DNA of 64,000 nt from Agrobacterium tumefaciens (GCF_005221385.1 NZ_CP039903.1:496001-560000); one strand, 5' to 3'; positions 1 to 9,550 are shown, numbered from the stretch's first letter. The notes: generated from the letters alone by a model not told the origin. Numbers and translations: made by a program.

Positions 1-412
1 GATCCTGTTCGTGGATGAGATCGACAATATCGGCAGCCGGTCTTCAGGTCGACGGGAGCAGCATGATGACTACTGGCGCTCGCTGATCAACCGGCTGCTT
101 GAGCTTCTCGATGGGACTTCGAAGACCGACGGCGTGATCGTCGTTGCGGCGACGAACCTCCCCGGAAAGATCGATCCGGCCCTGCTGCGGTCGGGGCGAT
201 TGGAAAAGCATGTCGCCATCCCCCTACCGGATACGGAGGTGCTGGCCGGCATCCTCGCTCATCATCTCGGTGACGATCTGGCGGGTGTGTTGGCGTCTGC
301 GCCGTCGGGCAGCTCCAGAACGATCAAGGCCGAACGGCAACGGCAAGTGCTTATCGAACGCGATGCGGATGTCATCAACGAATCCAATCCAGGAGTTTCC
401 CGCGATGCGTGA
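1..412 (+). CDS. AAA+ ATPase core of an FtsH-like protease, 5' end outside the window
   Basis: The reading frame enters from the left edge in frame 2. It opens with a Walker B motif (ILFVDEID, first 10 residues seen), followed by the sensor-1 segment VVAATN and an arginine-finger region LLRSGRLEKH. This order is that of FtsH/Yme1-type AAA ATPases, which unfold substrates for an attached peptidase. The Walker A part must lie upstream of the window. The frame stops at TGA 410-412, where an FtsH would continue into its helical lid. Lid and M41 peptidase are instead in another frame starting at 405. A real split into two proteins and an old frameshift are both possible. The neighbourhood is a defence-type island, so the substrate is unlikely to be that of housekeeping FtsH. 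Confidence 0.8.
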   Translation, partial: ILFVDEIDNIGSRSSGRREQHDDYWRSLINRLLELLDGTSKTDGVIVVAATNLPGKIDPALLRSGRLEKHVAIPLPDTEVLAGILAHHLGDDLAGVLASAPSGSSRTIKAERQRQVLIERDADVINESNPGVSRDA

Positions 413-1154
413 AGCAAATCAGTCAGTCACATCAAACCAGCATGCCGATCTTCGACGGCTCGCCTTGCTGGCGTCCGGCAGCACCGGAGCCGACATTGAG
501 CGACTTGTTCGTGACATCAGACGAAAGACCAGAAGGCAGCAGCGGTCCCTGACTTGGGGCGATCTCGAGCATGCCCTGCTCGCCGGCCAGCTGAAACTCT
601 CGGACGATGTGCGGTGGCGCACCGCCATTCATGAAGCCGGTCATGCCATCGCCTTCTGTGACATGGGGATCGCAGAGGTCATTACCGCAAGCATCGGGAT
701 GGGAGGAATGGGGCAGGTGGTCAGCCGTCAAGGTCAACATCTCCCGCAGACGCAGGACTGGCTGATGCGCAGCGTGGCCTGCATGCTGGCCGGGCGGACG
801 GCAGAGGTGCTGATCTTTGGTGACACGGTGGCCGGGGCAGGTGGATACGATGATAGCGATCTCGCCAGGGCCACCGAACATGCGGTCGCCGCCGAGACCC
901 GGCTCGGGTTCTCCAATCATCAGCCGTTGCTCTATCGGTCTGCGGCGGGAAGCATCAATGACCTCAGTCTCGACCGGCATCTGGCCGACCGGGTCAACAG
1001 TCGCCTTATGGAAGCCGAAGCGATGGCCCGCAGTCTGCTGGAAAACAGGCGGGACGCGCTGGTCGCCATCGCAACGCGGTTGAAGGACGTCGGGGTCATG
1101 ACGGGCGAGGAGATCACGCGTCTGCTCATCGCGTCCCCCGGTCCACCTACCTGA
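405..1154 (+). CDS. AAA lid plus M41 zinc peptidase half of an FtsH-like protease
   Basis: This 249-residue protein starts with the AAA small-domain signature STGADIERLV (about residues 24-33), followed by the peptidase M41 motif HEAGH (about 75-79), which supplies two zinc-binding histidines and the catalytic glutamate. A later GGYDDSDLARAT segment fits the position of the third zinc ligand, an aspartate. The start ATG at 405 has an AGGAG at 391-395, nine bases upstream, and overlaps the ATPase stop by 8 bp, so translation is probably coupled. No transmembrane segment is visible in this part, unlike membrane FtsH, whose membrane anchor is N-terminal. Together with the upstream frame it would form one functional ATP-dependent zinc protease. 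Confidence 0.8.
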   Translation: MREANQSVTSNQHADLRRLALLASGSTGADIERLVRDIRRKTRRQQRSLTWGDLEHALLAGQLKLSDDVRWRTAIHEAGHAIAFCDMGIAEVITASIGMGGMGQVVSRQGQHLPQTQDWLMRSVACMLAGRTAEVLIFGDTVAGAGGYDDSDLARATEHAVAAETRLGFSNHQPLLYRSAAGSINDLSLDRHLADRVNSRLMEAEAMARSLLENRRDALVAIATRLKDVGVMTGEEITRLLIASPGPPT

Positions 1155-1180
1155 CGAAACCCGGCGGGGAGCTCTGAAAC

Positions 1181-1285
1181 CGCGATTCCTGCCGGCGCCA
1201 CCCCGATTCCGAGTTCCCGATTGCCGATTCCGAAGTCGCGGAAATCGATTCCGATCTACGGAAGTTCGATTCCCGCTCCGGTACA
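1181..1285. repeat. Five degenerate 21-bp tandem units, core CGATTCC
   Basis: GATTCC begins at 1184, 1205, 1226, 1247 and 1268, an exact 21-bp period over five units. Outside the core the units are poorly conserved (several continue as GATTCCGA). A period of 21 bp equals two helical turns, so the cores lie on one face of the DNA, as in iteron-like binding arrays. It is also seven codons, and the reverse strand would read as Ser-Glu-containing heptads, so a decayed coding repeat cannot be excluded. Confidence 0.6.
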
Positions 1286-1607
1286 GGCACCGTTGGGACG
1301 AGTTCGGGTGACCTGCCATCGGCTGCCGTCGGAGGTGGCGTAGGCTGCAAGAGGACGATGACGAGGTGTGTCGGAGTGACCCTCGATGCCTCACCACAAT
1401 CCAGCCGCAGAGCTGGTTGGACAGGCCTCAGGGTACGTTGTCGAGAGTTGTGATGCTGTCCGCCTCCGGAAGGCGGCATCTCAACGTGGCGGCAATGCAC
1501 TTCACGCCGGATCAAGTCTTCTGCAAATCGATTCGCATCAGATCAAAGCACCATGCCTTGGTCTACGTTCCGGGCAACTCGTAACACATCATCTCAATTT
1601 ACCCTTC

Positions 1608-1670
1608 CGCGATTCCTGATCCAATTTTCTCGTTGCCAAACTCCCTATCGGCGATTCCGACAAGCCGCAT
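1608..1670. repeat. Second 21-bp-periodic GATTCC cluster
   Basis: GATTCC occurs at 1611 and 1653, 42 bp apart (two periods), with a degenerate GTTGCC at 1632 on the intermediate 21-bp position. Core and period match the array at 1181-1285. Confidence 0.45.
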
Positions 1671-1806
1671 TTGCAGGCTGAAGGCCGTCCCGCTGGCGAT
1701 TGGAGACGCACCTGCCCTCCCAGTCCGAAATGTCAACACAGGTAGCCCCGCTTGTTCCTTGCGTGGCCGGCACCGAGGCTGAGGCTCCACAACAAGGAGA
1801 CAGGCA

Positions 1807-2142
1807 ATGCCCCGGAAATCGAAGAAACAACGCAGTGCAGAACAGGTCGCCCGGCAGCAGCGGGTGAGGGATGCGGCCAAGGCCCGACGTCGGCCGTCTC
1901 GTGACGATCTGGCGAGGGTGCTGCTCTGGAAAATGATCACCGCCGCTCAGAGACGGAAAGATGCGCAACTTGCTCTGGACAAGCTGTCCGAAGCCATCGT
2001 TGGCGAGCTGGAACGCCAGGGCTTCGATGTCCGCGAAAGCGAGGATGTCTTTGAAGACCTGGCCGATCGGTACTCGGATGGCCTTTTTCCGTTCCGGCCT
2101 AAATGGCATCTCAAGCCTCGACCTATGGTCTCTCAACCATGA
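1807..2142 (+). CDS. Small basic hypothetical protein
   Basis: A 111-residue protein of unknown function. The first 40 residues are very rich in Lys, Arg and Gln, suggesting nucleic-acid contact or a charged helix. The middle (about residues 35-70) looks helical, and an acidic patch near residues 75-90 precedes a proline-rich tail. The ATG follows an AAGGAG at a normal distance (about 1793-1798). It has the same orientation as the split protease 650 bp upstream. No domain was recognised. Confidence 0.55.
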   Translation: MPRKSKKQRSAEQVARQQRVRDAAKARRRPSRDDLARVLLWKMITAAQRRKDAQLALDKLSEAIVGELERQGFDVRESEDVFEDLADRYSDGLFPFRPKWHLKPRPMVSQP

Positions 2143-2202
2143 TGTTGATGGCGGGGGTGCGGCGGTGTTAGCTCACACTTCCTCTGAAGGCTTGCAGTAT
2201 CA

Positions 2203-2292
<90 letters not shown>

Positions 2293-4392
2293 TCAAACGT
2301 GAAGCAGGTCCTCCAGGAACTCTGAACCTGGCGTGACCGCCGAGACGAAGAGATGGTCCCGCGCGCGGGTTGCGGCGACGTAGAGCAATTGTCGCTCTGT
2401 CGCCACGACCTCGTCCAGCTCGAACTCGTCGGCGACCTCATCGATCCGCGTCGCCAGCGGCAGGACCCCCTCATCGCATGCGACGATCAGGACTGCACGG
2501 AATTCCAATCCTTTTGCGAGATGCATCGTACCGATGAGCACTGCCTCTTCCGTGCCCCGCCTGACAAGCGATGAAACTGTCTCGACGGCTGCCAGTTCGG
2601 CCACCTTCGATGCACGAGCGATCTGATCGTTTGATCGACAGAAGATGCCGATCTCGTTGGCTCGTATTCCCTGTTCCAGGAGGTTGCGAAGGAATTGCGC
2701 CGCCGCCGTAGCCTCCTCATCCATTGTAGGTGCAACGACGATAACCGGCTCGACGCCATCGAAGACAGATACAGTTCCCTTGCGTTGATCTTCCTCGCCG
2801 TCGACGTCGCGGACACTTTCGGGAAGCAGCCTGTCCGCCATCCTTCTAATCTGATGCGAGGTGCGATAGTTGACCTTGAGCGTGAACGACCGCCCACGCA
2901 CTTCAATACCCAGCCCCTTCCAGGAAAACGGCTGCTGGAAGATGCGCTGGCCGATATCCCCGGCGAAGAAAAACGAGTCCGGTCGGTTGGGCACTATGGC
3001 GTTCAAGAACCGCAGTTCGGCGACGCCGAGGTCCTGGGCTTCATCGACGACTACATGCGTATAGGGCCTGTCTGCGCGGTCCCGGAAGTGGTCGGTAACC
3101 ACAGTGAACAGGTCGGCAGCGGTCAACAGCGCCTTTGCACGCAATTGCCTGCGTACCTCCGCAAACACTGTCCAGAGTTCATCGCGCTGTTTCGCGCCAA
3201 GTCGATTCTTACGCCCCATCCGCGGCACAGTTGCATAAGTTTCGGCGCTATCGATTTGCCAGGCGTCGATGACGTGCTCCCATTCGGAATTCAGGAACTG
3301 CGGCGTGTATTTCGTTGTGCTGCCCGCATTCGCCGCGTCGGTGATAAGTGCCCTCAGTTTCTCCCGACCGATCAGATAGGCCTTTCGACCCGTCATGAGC
3401 GCGAACAGGTCAGCAGCCGCTTGTTCGAAGGACGATATGGTCACCCTGTCGGCGAGAGAGGGGGTGTCGGCAAGGAGCACGCCAAGCTTGCGCTTCAGCG
3501 CGGCGGCAAGCGGCTCCGAGAAGGTCGTCAAGAGCACCTTCGCCTGAGGCTCGTTGCGGAGAATGCGAGCGACGCGGTGCAAGGCGACCACCGTCTTTCC
3601 GGTGCCGGCCGAGCCGACCACGCGCACCGGTCCGGAGAAGTCTCGATCCACCAACGCCTTCTGCGATGGATGAAGGAAGACTGCCCATTTCTCGAATGGC
3701 TGGTCGAGCGCCGCCGCCAGCTCCTCATGCCCTTCCAGAATACGAAACCGCCGTTGAGCGTCGGGATGGCTATAAGGATCGGAGGTAGCCGGCGGAGTCG
3801 GCTTACTCAGGACACCCGTTGCCGCATATTCCAGCAAAGCCTCGGCTGCTTCCTGGGGTAGATGATTGGCAAGCGTGAAGAATTTGTCTTCGCTTGCACC
3901 GAGGACATCTTTGATCCAGTCCTCGGGGACCCCGATCGACAATGCGTCGTCGGTTGACAGTTTTGAAAACAGCGGCAAAGCAGAAGCCGATGGCGTTGAC
4001 TGAACGAGGAACGGCAACTCTGGCTGTCGCGCCGGCGCCGGCTGGATCACGATCTCTTCAACCCGTTCACGCACTTCGACGATCTGAAGTGCACCTGTGC
4101 GCGGATGGGTCTCGATTCTCCGTCGTTCTGCCCACTTGTAGGCGTCGTCGTGGTGGTCGACGTAGGCGAGCATGACGCTGTCGCCGGTCTTGTGGATGAT
4201 AATCCGGAGATCGCGATTGACCCGCACCGACCAGAAGTTCGGGTCCTTGGACGCATCGATCCTGTGGAACTGCAGGCCTGGCCGGTTCGGATCGGTCTGC
4301 AGATCGAACGCCGTCAGCTTCACCTGCTTCTGTTCGTCATTGGTGAGCTTAGTGAGCGAGGTCGTAAAGCTGTCGGCGAGAATCGTGGGCAT
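2293..4392 (-). CDS. UvrD/REP-family helicase with RelE/ParE-like N-terminal domain
   Basis: 699 residues. Residues 1 to about 95 resemble a RelE/ParE-fold toxin: short basic strands, WSVRVNRDLRIII, and a HHDDAYKWAERR end. A linker follows, then an SF1 helicase with Walker A GSAGTGKT (260-267), Walker B VVVDEAQD, motif III GDIGQRIFQQ, motif IV VNYRTSHQIR, motif V MHLAKGLEF and motif VI LLYVAATRAR. Such enzymes are 3'-5' translocases on single-stranded DNA. The start ATG overlaps the stop of the upstream helicase by one base (TAATG), so the two are translationally coupled. It is the last gene of the five-gene operon starting at 14340. The toxin-like domain may act as a nuclease or a binding module. 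The catalytic state is not decidable by eye. Confidence 0.85.
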   Translation of the reverse strand: MPTILADSFTTSLTKLTNDEQKQVKLTAFDLQTDPNRPGLQFHRIDASKDPNFWSVRVNRDLRIIIHKTGDSVMLAYVDHHDDAYKWAERRRIETHPRTGALQIVEVRERVEEIVIQPAPARQPELPFLVQSTPSASALPLFSKLSTDDALSIGVPEDWIKDVLGASEDKFFTLANHLPQEAAEALLEYAATGVLSKPTPPATSDPYSHPDAQRRFRILEGHEELAAALDQPFEKWAVFLHPSQKALVDRDFSGPVRVVGSAGTGKTVVALHRVARILRNEPQAKVLLTTFSEPLAAALKRKLGVLLADTPSLADRVTISSFEQAAADLFALMTGRKAYLIGREKLRALITDAANAGSTTKYTPQFLNSEWEHVIDAWQIDSAETYATVPRMGRKNRLGAKQRDELWTVFAEVRRQLRAKALLTAADLFTVVTDHFRDRADRPYTHVVVDEAQDLGVAELRFLNAIVPNRPDSFFFAGDIGQRIFQQPFSWKGLGIEVRGRSFTLKVNYRTSHQIRRMADRLLPESVRDVDGEEDQRKGTVSVFDGVEPVIVVAPTMDEEATAAAQFLRNLLEQGIRANEIGIFCRSNDQIARASKVAELAAVETVSSLVRRGTEEAVLIGTMHLAKGLEFRAVLIVACDEGVLPLATRIDEVADEFELDEVVATERQLLYVAATRARDHLFVSAVTPGSEFLEDLLHV

Positions 4393-6467
4393 TACACAAT
4401 CCCCGCTTCAGCGATAAACGGCGACCTCGCCATGACCTTGTCGTCTATGCGGCCACTGAGCGTCATTACCAGCTTGGACTTAGCTCGTGTCATCGCCACG
4501 TAGAACAGCCGTCTTTCCTGTTCCTTCTGGTTTTCCGTCTCGGCATGCACCGACGGCCAAATGCCGTCGTTGACATCCAGCATGATAACCGTGTCGAATT
4601 CCTTTCCTTTTGCCCGCAGCGCCGTCATGAGGTGAATTGGTCGGGACCACATGTCACCGACAGATCGAGCATTCTGTTGCGCTTCGTCATCGTCGATCGG
4701 CACCTGGGCAGTCTGCCGCTTGGCCTCTTCCAGGTCCTCGATGAATCGCTCCAAATCGTCTCCGTATCGGGAGGCAAAACGGCTCAGGTAAAAGAATGGT
4801 GGATCGGCAAAGAAAATGTCCTCGTTGCTCTTTCCGTAATCCTTCTCCATGCCGCTGAGTTGACTTACGGCATCCAAGATTTCGGAAACGGTTTCGCCTC
4901 GTAGTATAGGGCGAATGGCGGACGCAAAGGACTGCGCCATTGCACGACCGTCTTTTTGCTTTTTGAGTTCGCCTGCATAGGAGCCAAGTAAATCTAGTGC
5001 TTCGTCATATGTCCTCGGAGCCGATCTATTCAGATGTGCCTCAAGCTGGCCCTTATCGTTCTTGCTGAGCGGATAACGTTTTACGACGTCACAAAGCGTC
5101 AGCACATCCTCAACAATTTTTCTGGGTCGCGGGCGACCGCGCGCGTCGGCGCAAATGCTGAGTACGTCGATAAGACTATCAAAGGCCTTGCTTAGGAACA
5201 CTTGAAGGTCCTCAGCTGCACAAAAGGGAATATTCTGAGAAGCTAAGAGTATCTGATACGGAATTAACTGTGCCCGTTTTCTGGAAATTAGGGCAAGACG
5301 CCCTTGTGGTGGCTTTTTGCCCGACGAAAGGTCTTTGCGAAACTCTTCGATCGTGCTCACGACCTCGTCAATCGCTTCATGGAACGTGGGTTTGGGACGG
5401 ACTTCAATGGTAGCCGTGGCTGTCTGAACAGCCTGTACGTTCTTTGGAACGCGATTCTTGTTTATTTTTATCAGCCTTTGTGAGTGATCGACGATGTTTG
5501 CGGGGCAACGATAGTTTTTCTCCAGAATGAAGGTCTCAAACTTCTTTGAGAGGTATTTCTCCGGGTTGACAATATATTTGAATGTAGCGCCTCTCCATTC
5601 GAATATTGCCTGATCGTCATCTCCCACAATAACGAGGCTGGCGTCATTAATGGCTGTAATCGCTTTGATCATATTCAGGTCTAGCGGGTTTACGTCCTGA
5701 AATTCATCAACGAGAATATTTGTATATCTTGCTCCGCCCAGAGGTTTTTTGCCCGCCTCGATCTGCTTTAGAAGATCGAGCCAGGCAACATACTTCTGGT
5801 CCTCCAGCGTGAAAAGTGATTGGCTGAACAGGTGGTCGCAGGCCTTGGACCAGAATTTGAGCAACTCCTTGAGGGTCTTCTCTTCATTCCCATCGATGTC
5901 CACCCCCAGGCTCTTCAGATCGCGAAGCGCCGTTTCGAGAATTATGAACAGCCCTTGGTCCTTCAGCCGATCGACGTGCTGCCATTGAATTTCGGCTTTT
6001 TCTCTATGGTTGAAACCCAGCGACTTCAGCAGGTCCATGAGATTCATCACGACCTTGCCAGCGGCGAACTTCTGATGATCAATCATACCTTTGATCAGCT
6101 TATTGTTCTGCCAAACCGGCTGCAATGCGTTCTGTACGCAGAAGGAGCGATCGGCTTCGGACGTGTGGAGTTTTGCGCTATGATGGTTTTGACGGACCCG
6201 GCGATATCCCCAGGCATTGAGGGTGGCGACTTCAACAGAGGAGCGAATTCCGGCAAACTCCGAATTTTCGCCGAGACGCTTGCGCAACTCGTCCCTGGCC
6301 GCACGCGTGAATGTCACGATCAGAAAGCGGGCGCTGCCCTTCTTGCGATCGTAAATCGATTTGCATCGCCACAGCAATGAATGAGTCTTCCCGCTTCCGG
6401 CTGGGGCGAGCAGCCTTATGTCCTCTGCCCAAGACTCACAGAACTGTTTCTGATAGACATCCAGCAT
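4392..6467 (-). CDS. UvrD/PcrA-type SF1 helicase
   Basis: 691 residues with all canonical SF1A motifs: Walker A APAGSGKT (21-28), motif Ia TFTRAARDEL (52-61), Walker B LVDEFQD (252-258), motif III GDDDQAIFEWRG (282-293), motif IV NYRCPANI, motif V RAKGKEFDTVIM and motif VI RRLFYVAMTRAKS. It is related to UvrD but carries its own insertions. Base composition is visibly more AT-rich than its neighbours in the middle section (5,200-5,700), a sign of horizontal origin. Its start lies 42 bp after the methyltransferase stop, and it overlaps the next helicase by one base. The position suggests it works with the restriction-modification genes, for example in processing cut or invading DNA. That role is inference. 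Confidence 0.88.
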   Translation of the reverse strand: MLDVYQKQFCESWAEDIRLLAPAGSGKTHSLLWRCKSIYDRKKGSARFLIVTFTRAARDELRKRLGENSEFAGIRSSVEVATLNAWGYRRVRQNHHSAKLHTSEADRSFCVQNALQPVWQNNKLIKGMIDHQKFAAGKVVMNLMDLLKSLGFNHREKAEIQWQHVDRLKDQGLFIILETALRDLKSLGVDIDGNEEKTLKELLKFWSKACDHLFSQSLFTLEDQKYVAWLDLLKQIEAGKKPLGGARYTNILVDEFQDVNPLDLNMIKAITAINDASLVIVGDDDQAIFEWRGATFKYIVNPEKYLSKKFETFILEKNYRCPANIVDHSQRLIKINKNRVPKNVQAVQTATATIEVRPKPTFHEAIDEVVSTIEEFRKDLSSGKKPPQGRLALISRKRAQLIPYQILLASQNIPFCAAEDLQVFLSKAFDSLIDVLSICADARGRPRPRKIVEDVLTLCDVVKRYPLSKNDKGQLEAHLNRSAPRTYDEALDLLGSYAGELKKQKDGRAMAQSFASAIRPILRGETVSEILDAVSQLSGMEKDYGKSNEDIFFADPPFFYLSRFASRYGDDLERFIEDLEEAKRQTAQVPIDDDEAQQNARSVGDMWSRPIHLMTALRAKGKEFDTVIMLDVNDGIWPSVHAETENQKEQERRLFYVAMTRAKSKLVMTLSGRIDDKVMARSPFIAEAGIV

Positions 6468-6509
6468 TGCATCCCCCCGGAGCTAAGCGTCATTTCGCTT
6501 CACTGTTCC

Positions 6510-9494
6510 TCACACCCCAAACACCTTCAACACCTCGTCCCCGAAGTGGTTGATCACTTTCACCGCGATCCGCCCCGTGCTCGGCCGCGCGAACGGCCGC
6601 GAGGTATCGGCGTAGAGCGACTCCCAGGCTTCCGGGTCGATCTCTGTCCTCAGCGCCGTCTTCAGCGACTTGTAGGGATCGTTCGCGCCGAGGAAGTAGG
6701 CGTGGCGGACGAAGAAGCTCTCCTCGTCGTATTCGGTGTCGATGAACCAGGCGGCGATGCCCTTAATGTCATCAGAGCGGATTTCGCCGGTCGAGGGGTC
6801 GAAGACATCGACGCCGTGGACCTTCACCTTGATCTCACCACCGGGCGCATCGAGGATTTCGACATCCGGCTCGCCGAAGACGACGAAGAGGTTGCCCTTG
6901 CCGGTGTTCTTCAGGTCCTCGGCCATGTGCAGGTCGGGGTTCATGCGTGCCTTCAGGATGGCGAGTGGGCCGAGGCGGTTGAGGTCGGTCGCCTGGGCGT
7001 CGAAATTGAAGGCGCAGGCGATCAGCACGTCGAAGCGGGCGTCGGAAGCCTCGCGGGCGGCGGCGGTAATCTGGCTGCGGGTCAGCGTGCCGAATTCCGG
7101 GCCGATCAGGATCGCCGCGCGTTTCTCGATAGAGCCGCCATCGGCATAGCGGCCCTCGGCGGCGATATAGTTACCCGGCCAGGGCTCGATGGAGTTGAAG
7201 TGGATCGTATCACGCTTCTCCTGCTGATGGACGCCGGCACTTCTCAGATGCGCCAGCACCATCTCCCCGAAATCGGCCTCCGGCATGTTGGCGGGGGTGG
7301 ATGCGCGCGAGGTGATTGCGCCGGCTGCGCCAAGCTCCGCGCCCAGTGTATCCTCGCGGGCGGCGACGACACGATGCGGTGACAGGCTCTCGACGGTGAA
7401 AGGCCCGGCAACGCGCACCTTGGTCTTGTCCTCATAGGGACGGTCATAGAGCGGTTCGACATCGGCGGCGCGGGCGATCGAGGCGTCGATTTCCTTCTGG
7501 CGGGCAATGCGCCCCTCCCACCAGCCGGCATGGAGTTTGCGCACCGCGTCGGTCACGAGATGCACCTTGGCCCCCCCGTCCTTGCTGTCGAGCCAAGCGT
7601 CGAGATCGCGGGGAATTTCCCATTCCTCGAAGGTGGTGGACAGCGCCTCGTTGAGCTGGCGACGCAGCGGCTCGAGTACGTCCTGCCACTTATCCCAGAT
7701 CACGTCGATTTGTGAGTTGTCAGCGATGGATTTGAGAGTAATGCGCGGAGCCCGCTCATAGACGAAACCCTGACGAATGTCGCCAGTCGCCCTGGCGTCG
7801 GGGAGAATCTTACCCGAAACTTCCCGTTCTTTTGCGTGCCCCTCAGGAGTGTCTGAAAGAAAATAGTACGGATACTGGGCGCACATCAGCCTTGTGCGGG
7901 CGAGTGCTAGTGCCACCCGGGAGGTATCGATTGTGATCCAGCGCCGTCCCCATTGCTCAGCGACTGCTGCTGTCGTTCCCGAACCACACGTGGGGTCTAG
8001 CACAAGATCGCCCGGGTCCGTGCTCATTAGTATGCAGCGTTGCACGACCTTTTCTGAGGTTTGCACAACATAAGACATGTCTACCTCGCCGCGGGTGTCG
8101 GTCCACAAGTTTACGACTGGCGAGTATGCGAAATCCAACAGGTAGCGTTTGAGAATTCTTTGGCCGACCTGGGGGAGCAACCGACGGGCACGAGCAATAC
8201 GGTTCAAACCGCTTTGTGTGAACTTGAAATGATATCGTGGAGCACATGGAATAGTCAGTGGCCCCGCCTCAGAAACGTATGAGAAGAACTTGGGGGCGTT
8301 TGGTGATTCCCCGGCTGAAAAAAGGCTGTAGGTGGCGAACAGCCGGTCGCCATCGGGAAGTGTGCGGTAGTCCTCGATCTCAGACGCAATCGCGGGCCGG
8401 AATGCTCCAGACGCCGTCTCAACCCGTTTGTATTCGGCCGCGCCTTCCTCTCCCGGCTGCTTCTTTGTGTAAAGCTGACGGTATTTTGAGAGCTTTACGT
8501 CCTTTGCATACCAGATGATGTAATCATTTGTTCTTCCTAGATGAGCAGCACCCTGTCCTGCCGTTTTTTGAACTGATATCTCCGAGATGAAATTCTTGTC
8601 ACCGAAAACCTCGTCCAGCAGCGCTCTTACCCGGTGAACATTCTCATCACTTATCTGCACGAAGATCGAACCGCTTTCTGTCAGCAATTCCCGCGCCACC
8701 ATCAGCCGGTCGCGCAGATAGGTTAGATAGGAGTGGATGCCGTCCTTCCAGGTGTCGCGGAAGGCCTTCACCTGTTCCGGCTCACGGGAAACGTCCTCCT
8801 TCTTGCCGTCCTTCACGTCCCGGCTCATGGTCGAGACCTGCCAGTTCGAATTGAACTTGATGCCATAGGGCGGGTCGAAATAGATGCACTGCACTTTGCC
8901 GCGCATCTCCTCGCGCTCGGCGAGGCTCGCCATCACCTGCAGCGAGTCGCCGAGGATCATGCGGTTCTGCCAATGCTTGGTGTGCTGGTAGAATTCCGCC
9001 CGCGCCTCCGGATCGGCAATGCCATTGAAATCGGCGAACAGATCGGGCGCGTCCGACTTCTCCTCGCGCGCCCTGTTCGTCCGGCGCTTGAGATCGTCGA
9101 TGATCGCCTTGGGATGCACCTTTTCCTGGATGTAGAGCGGCGGCGCGTTGACCACGAGATCGGACCAGTCCTGCCGGTCCTTGCCGCGCCAGACGAGCTG
9201 GGCGTCGCCGATCTCGATCTCGCCGGTCTCGGCGAGCTTCTTCATCTGCGCCTCAGTGATCCTGATCTTCGCGCCGTTCCAGATGATCTGCGGATCGCGG
9301 TCCATGTCCCGATCCCGCACTTCGCCCTCAGCCAGCGGCCGGTCGCGCGGAATGCGCATCTCACGGGAACTCTCGCCCAGTATCTCCACCTGCTGCTCAT
9401 AGAGCGACGCCATCTCGGCCGTCGGATTGTTCAGCCTCACCGCCTTGTCGTGTGTGAGGGTGGAGACGTCTTTTTCGCGCGGGGTCTTGGCCAT
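6510..9494 (-). CDS. Type III-like site-specific DNA methyltransferase (Mod)
   Basis: 994 residues. The catalytic DPPY (207-210) precedes the AdoMet-binding DPTCGSGTT (500-508), the beta-class order typical of type III Mod subunits, which methylate adenine N6. The intervening 290 residues would hold the target recognition domain. The long N-terminal (about 200) and C-terminal (about 450) extensions make it larger than classic EcoP1 Mod (about 650 residues). Such long versions usually pair with a Res helicase-nuclease, as here. It sits 57 bp after the DUF262 gene and 42 bp before the helicase, in one operon. It should set self-recognition for the whole cluster. The target sequence cannot be read from the protein. 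Confidence 0.9.
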   Translation of the reverse strand: MAKTPREKDVSTLTHDKAVRLNNPTAEMASLYEQQVEILGESSREMRIPRDRPLAEGEVRDRDMDRDPQIIWNGAKIRITEAQMKKLAETGEIEIGDAQLVWRGKDRQDWSDLVVNAPPLYIQEKVHPKAIIDDLKRRTNRAREEKSDAPDLFADFNGIADPEARAEFYQHTKHWQNRMILGDSLQVMASLAEREEMRGKVQCIYFDPPYGIKFNSNWQVSTMSRDVKDGKKEDVSREPEQVKAFRDTWKDGIHSYLTYLRDRLMVARELLTESGSIFVQISDENVHRVRALLDEVFGDKNFISEISVQKTAGQGAAHLGRTNDYIIWYAKDVKLSKYRQLYTKKQPGEEGAAEYKRVETASGAFRPAIASEIEDYRTLPDGDRLFATYSLFSAGESPNAPKFFSYVSEAGPLTIPCAPRYHFKFTQSGLNRIARARRLLPQVGQRILKRYLLDFAYSPVVNLWTDTRGEVDMSYVVQTSEKVVQRCILMSTDPGDLVLDPTCGSGTTAAVAEQWGRRWITIDTSRVALALARTRLMCAQYPYYFLSDTPEGHAKEREVSGKILPDARATGDIRQGFVYERAPRITLKSIADNSQIDVIWDKWQDVLEPLRRQLNEALSTTFEEWEIPRDLDAWLDSKDGGAKVHLVTDAVRKLHAGWWEGRIARQKEIDASIARAADVEPLYDRPYEDKTKVRVAGPFTVESLSPHRVVAAREDTLGAELGAAGAITSRASTPANMPEADFGEMVLAHLRSAGVHQQEKRDTIHFNSIEPWPGNYIAAEGRYADGGSIEKRAAILIGPEFGTLTRSQITAAAREASDARFDVLIACAFNFDAQATDLNRLGPLAILKARMNPDLHMAEDLKNTGKGNLFVVFGEPDVEILDAPGGEIKVKVHGVDVFDPSTGEIRSDDIKGIAAWFIDTEYDEESFFVRHAYFLGANDPYKSLKTALRTEIDPEAWESLYADTSRPFARPSTGRIAVKVINHFGDEVLKVFGV

Positions 9495-9550
9495 CAGCGG
9501 CTTCCTATCATGTGTCTTTCAATCGGCGCGAAGGCCAAGTTCGACGGGGT

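Larger units (their letters stand above)
1155..1806. other. Non-coding stretch with two 21-bp-periodic arrays
   Basis: No convincing gene lies here. The short frames at 1366-1619 lack ribosome-binding sites and look like chance. The region carries two clusters of CGATTCC words spaced exactly 21 bp apart (see the repeat entries). Confidence 0.6.

Noticed and set aside
1181..1285. CRISPR array
   Set aside because: The 21-bp units are contiguous and degenerate, without spacers; no cas genes are near.
1366..1619. Two overlapping 72-77 codon plus-strand frames
   Set aside because: No ribosome site and no hydrophobic or domain pattern; they differ only by frame over the same non-coding DNA.
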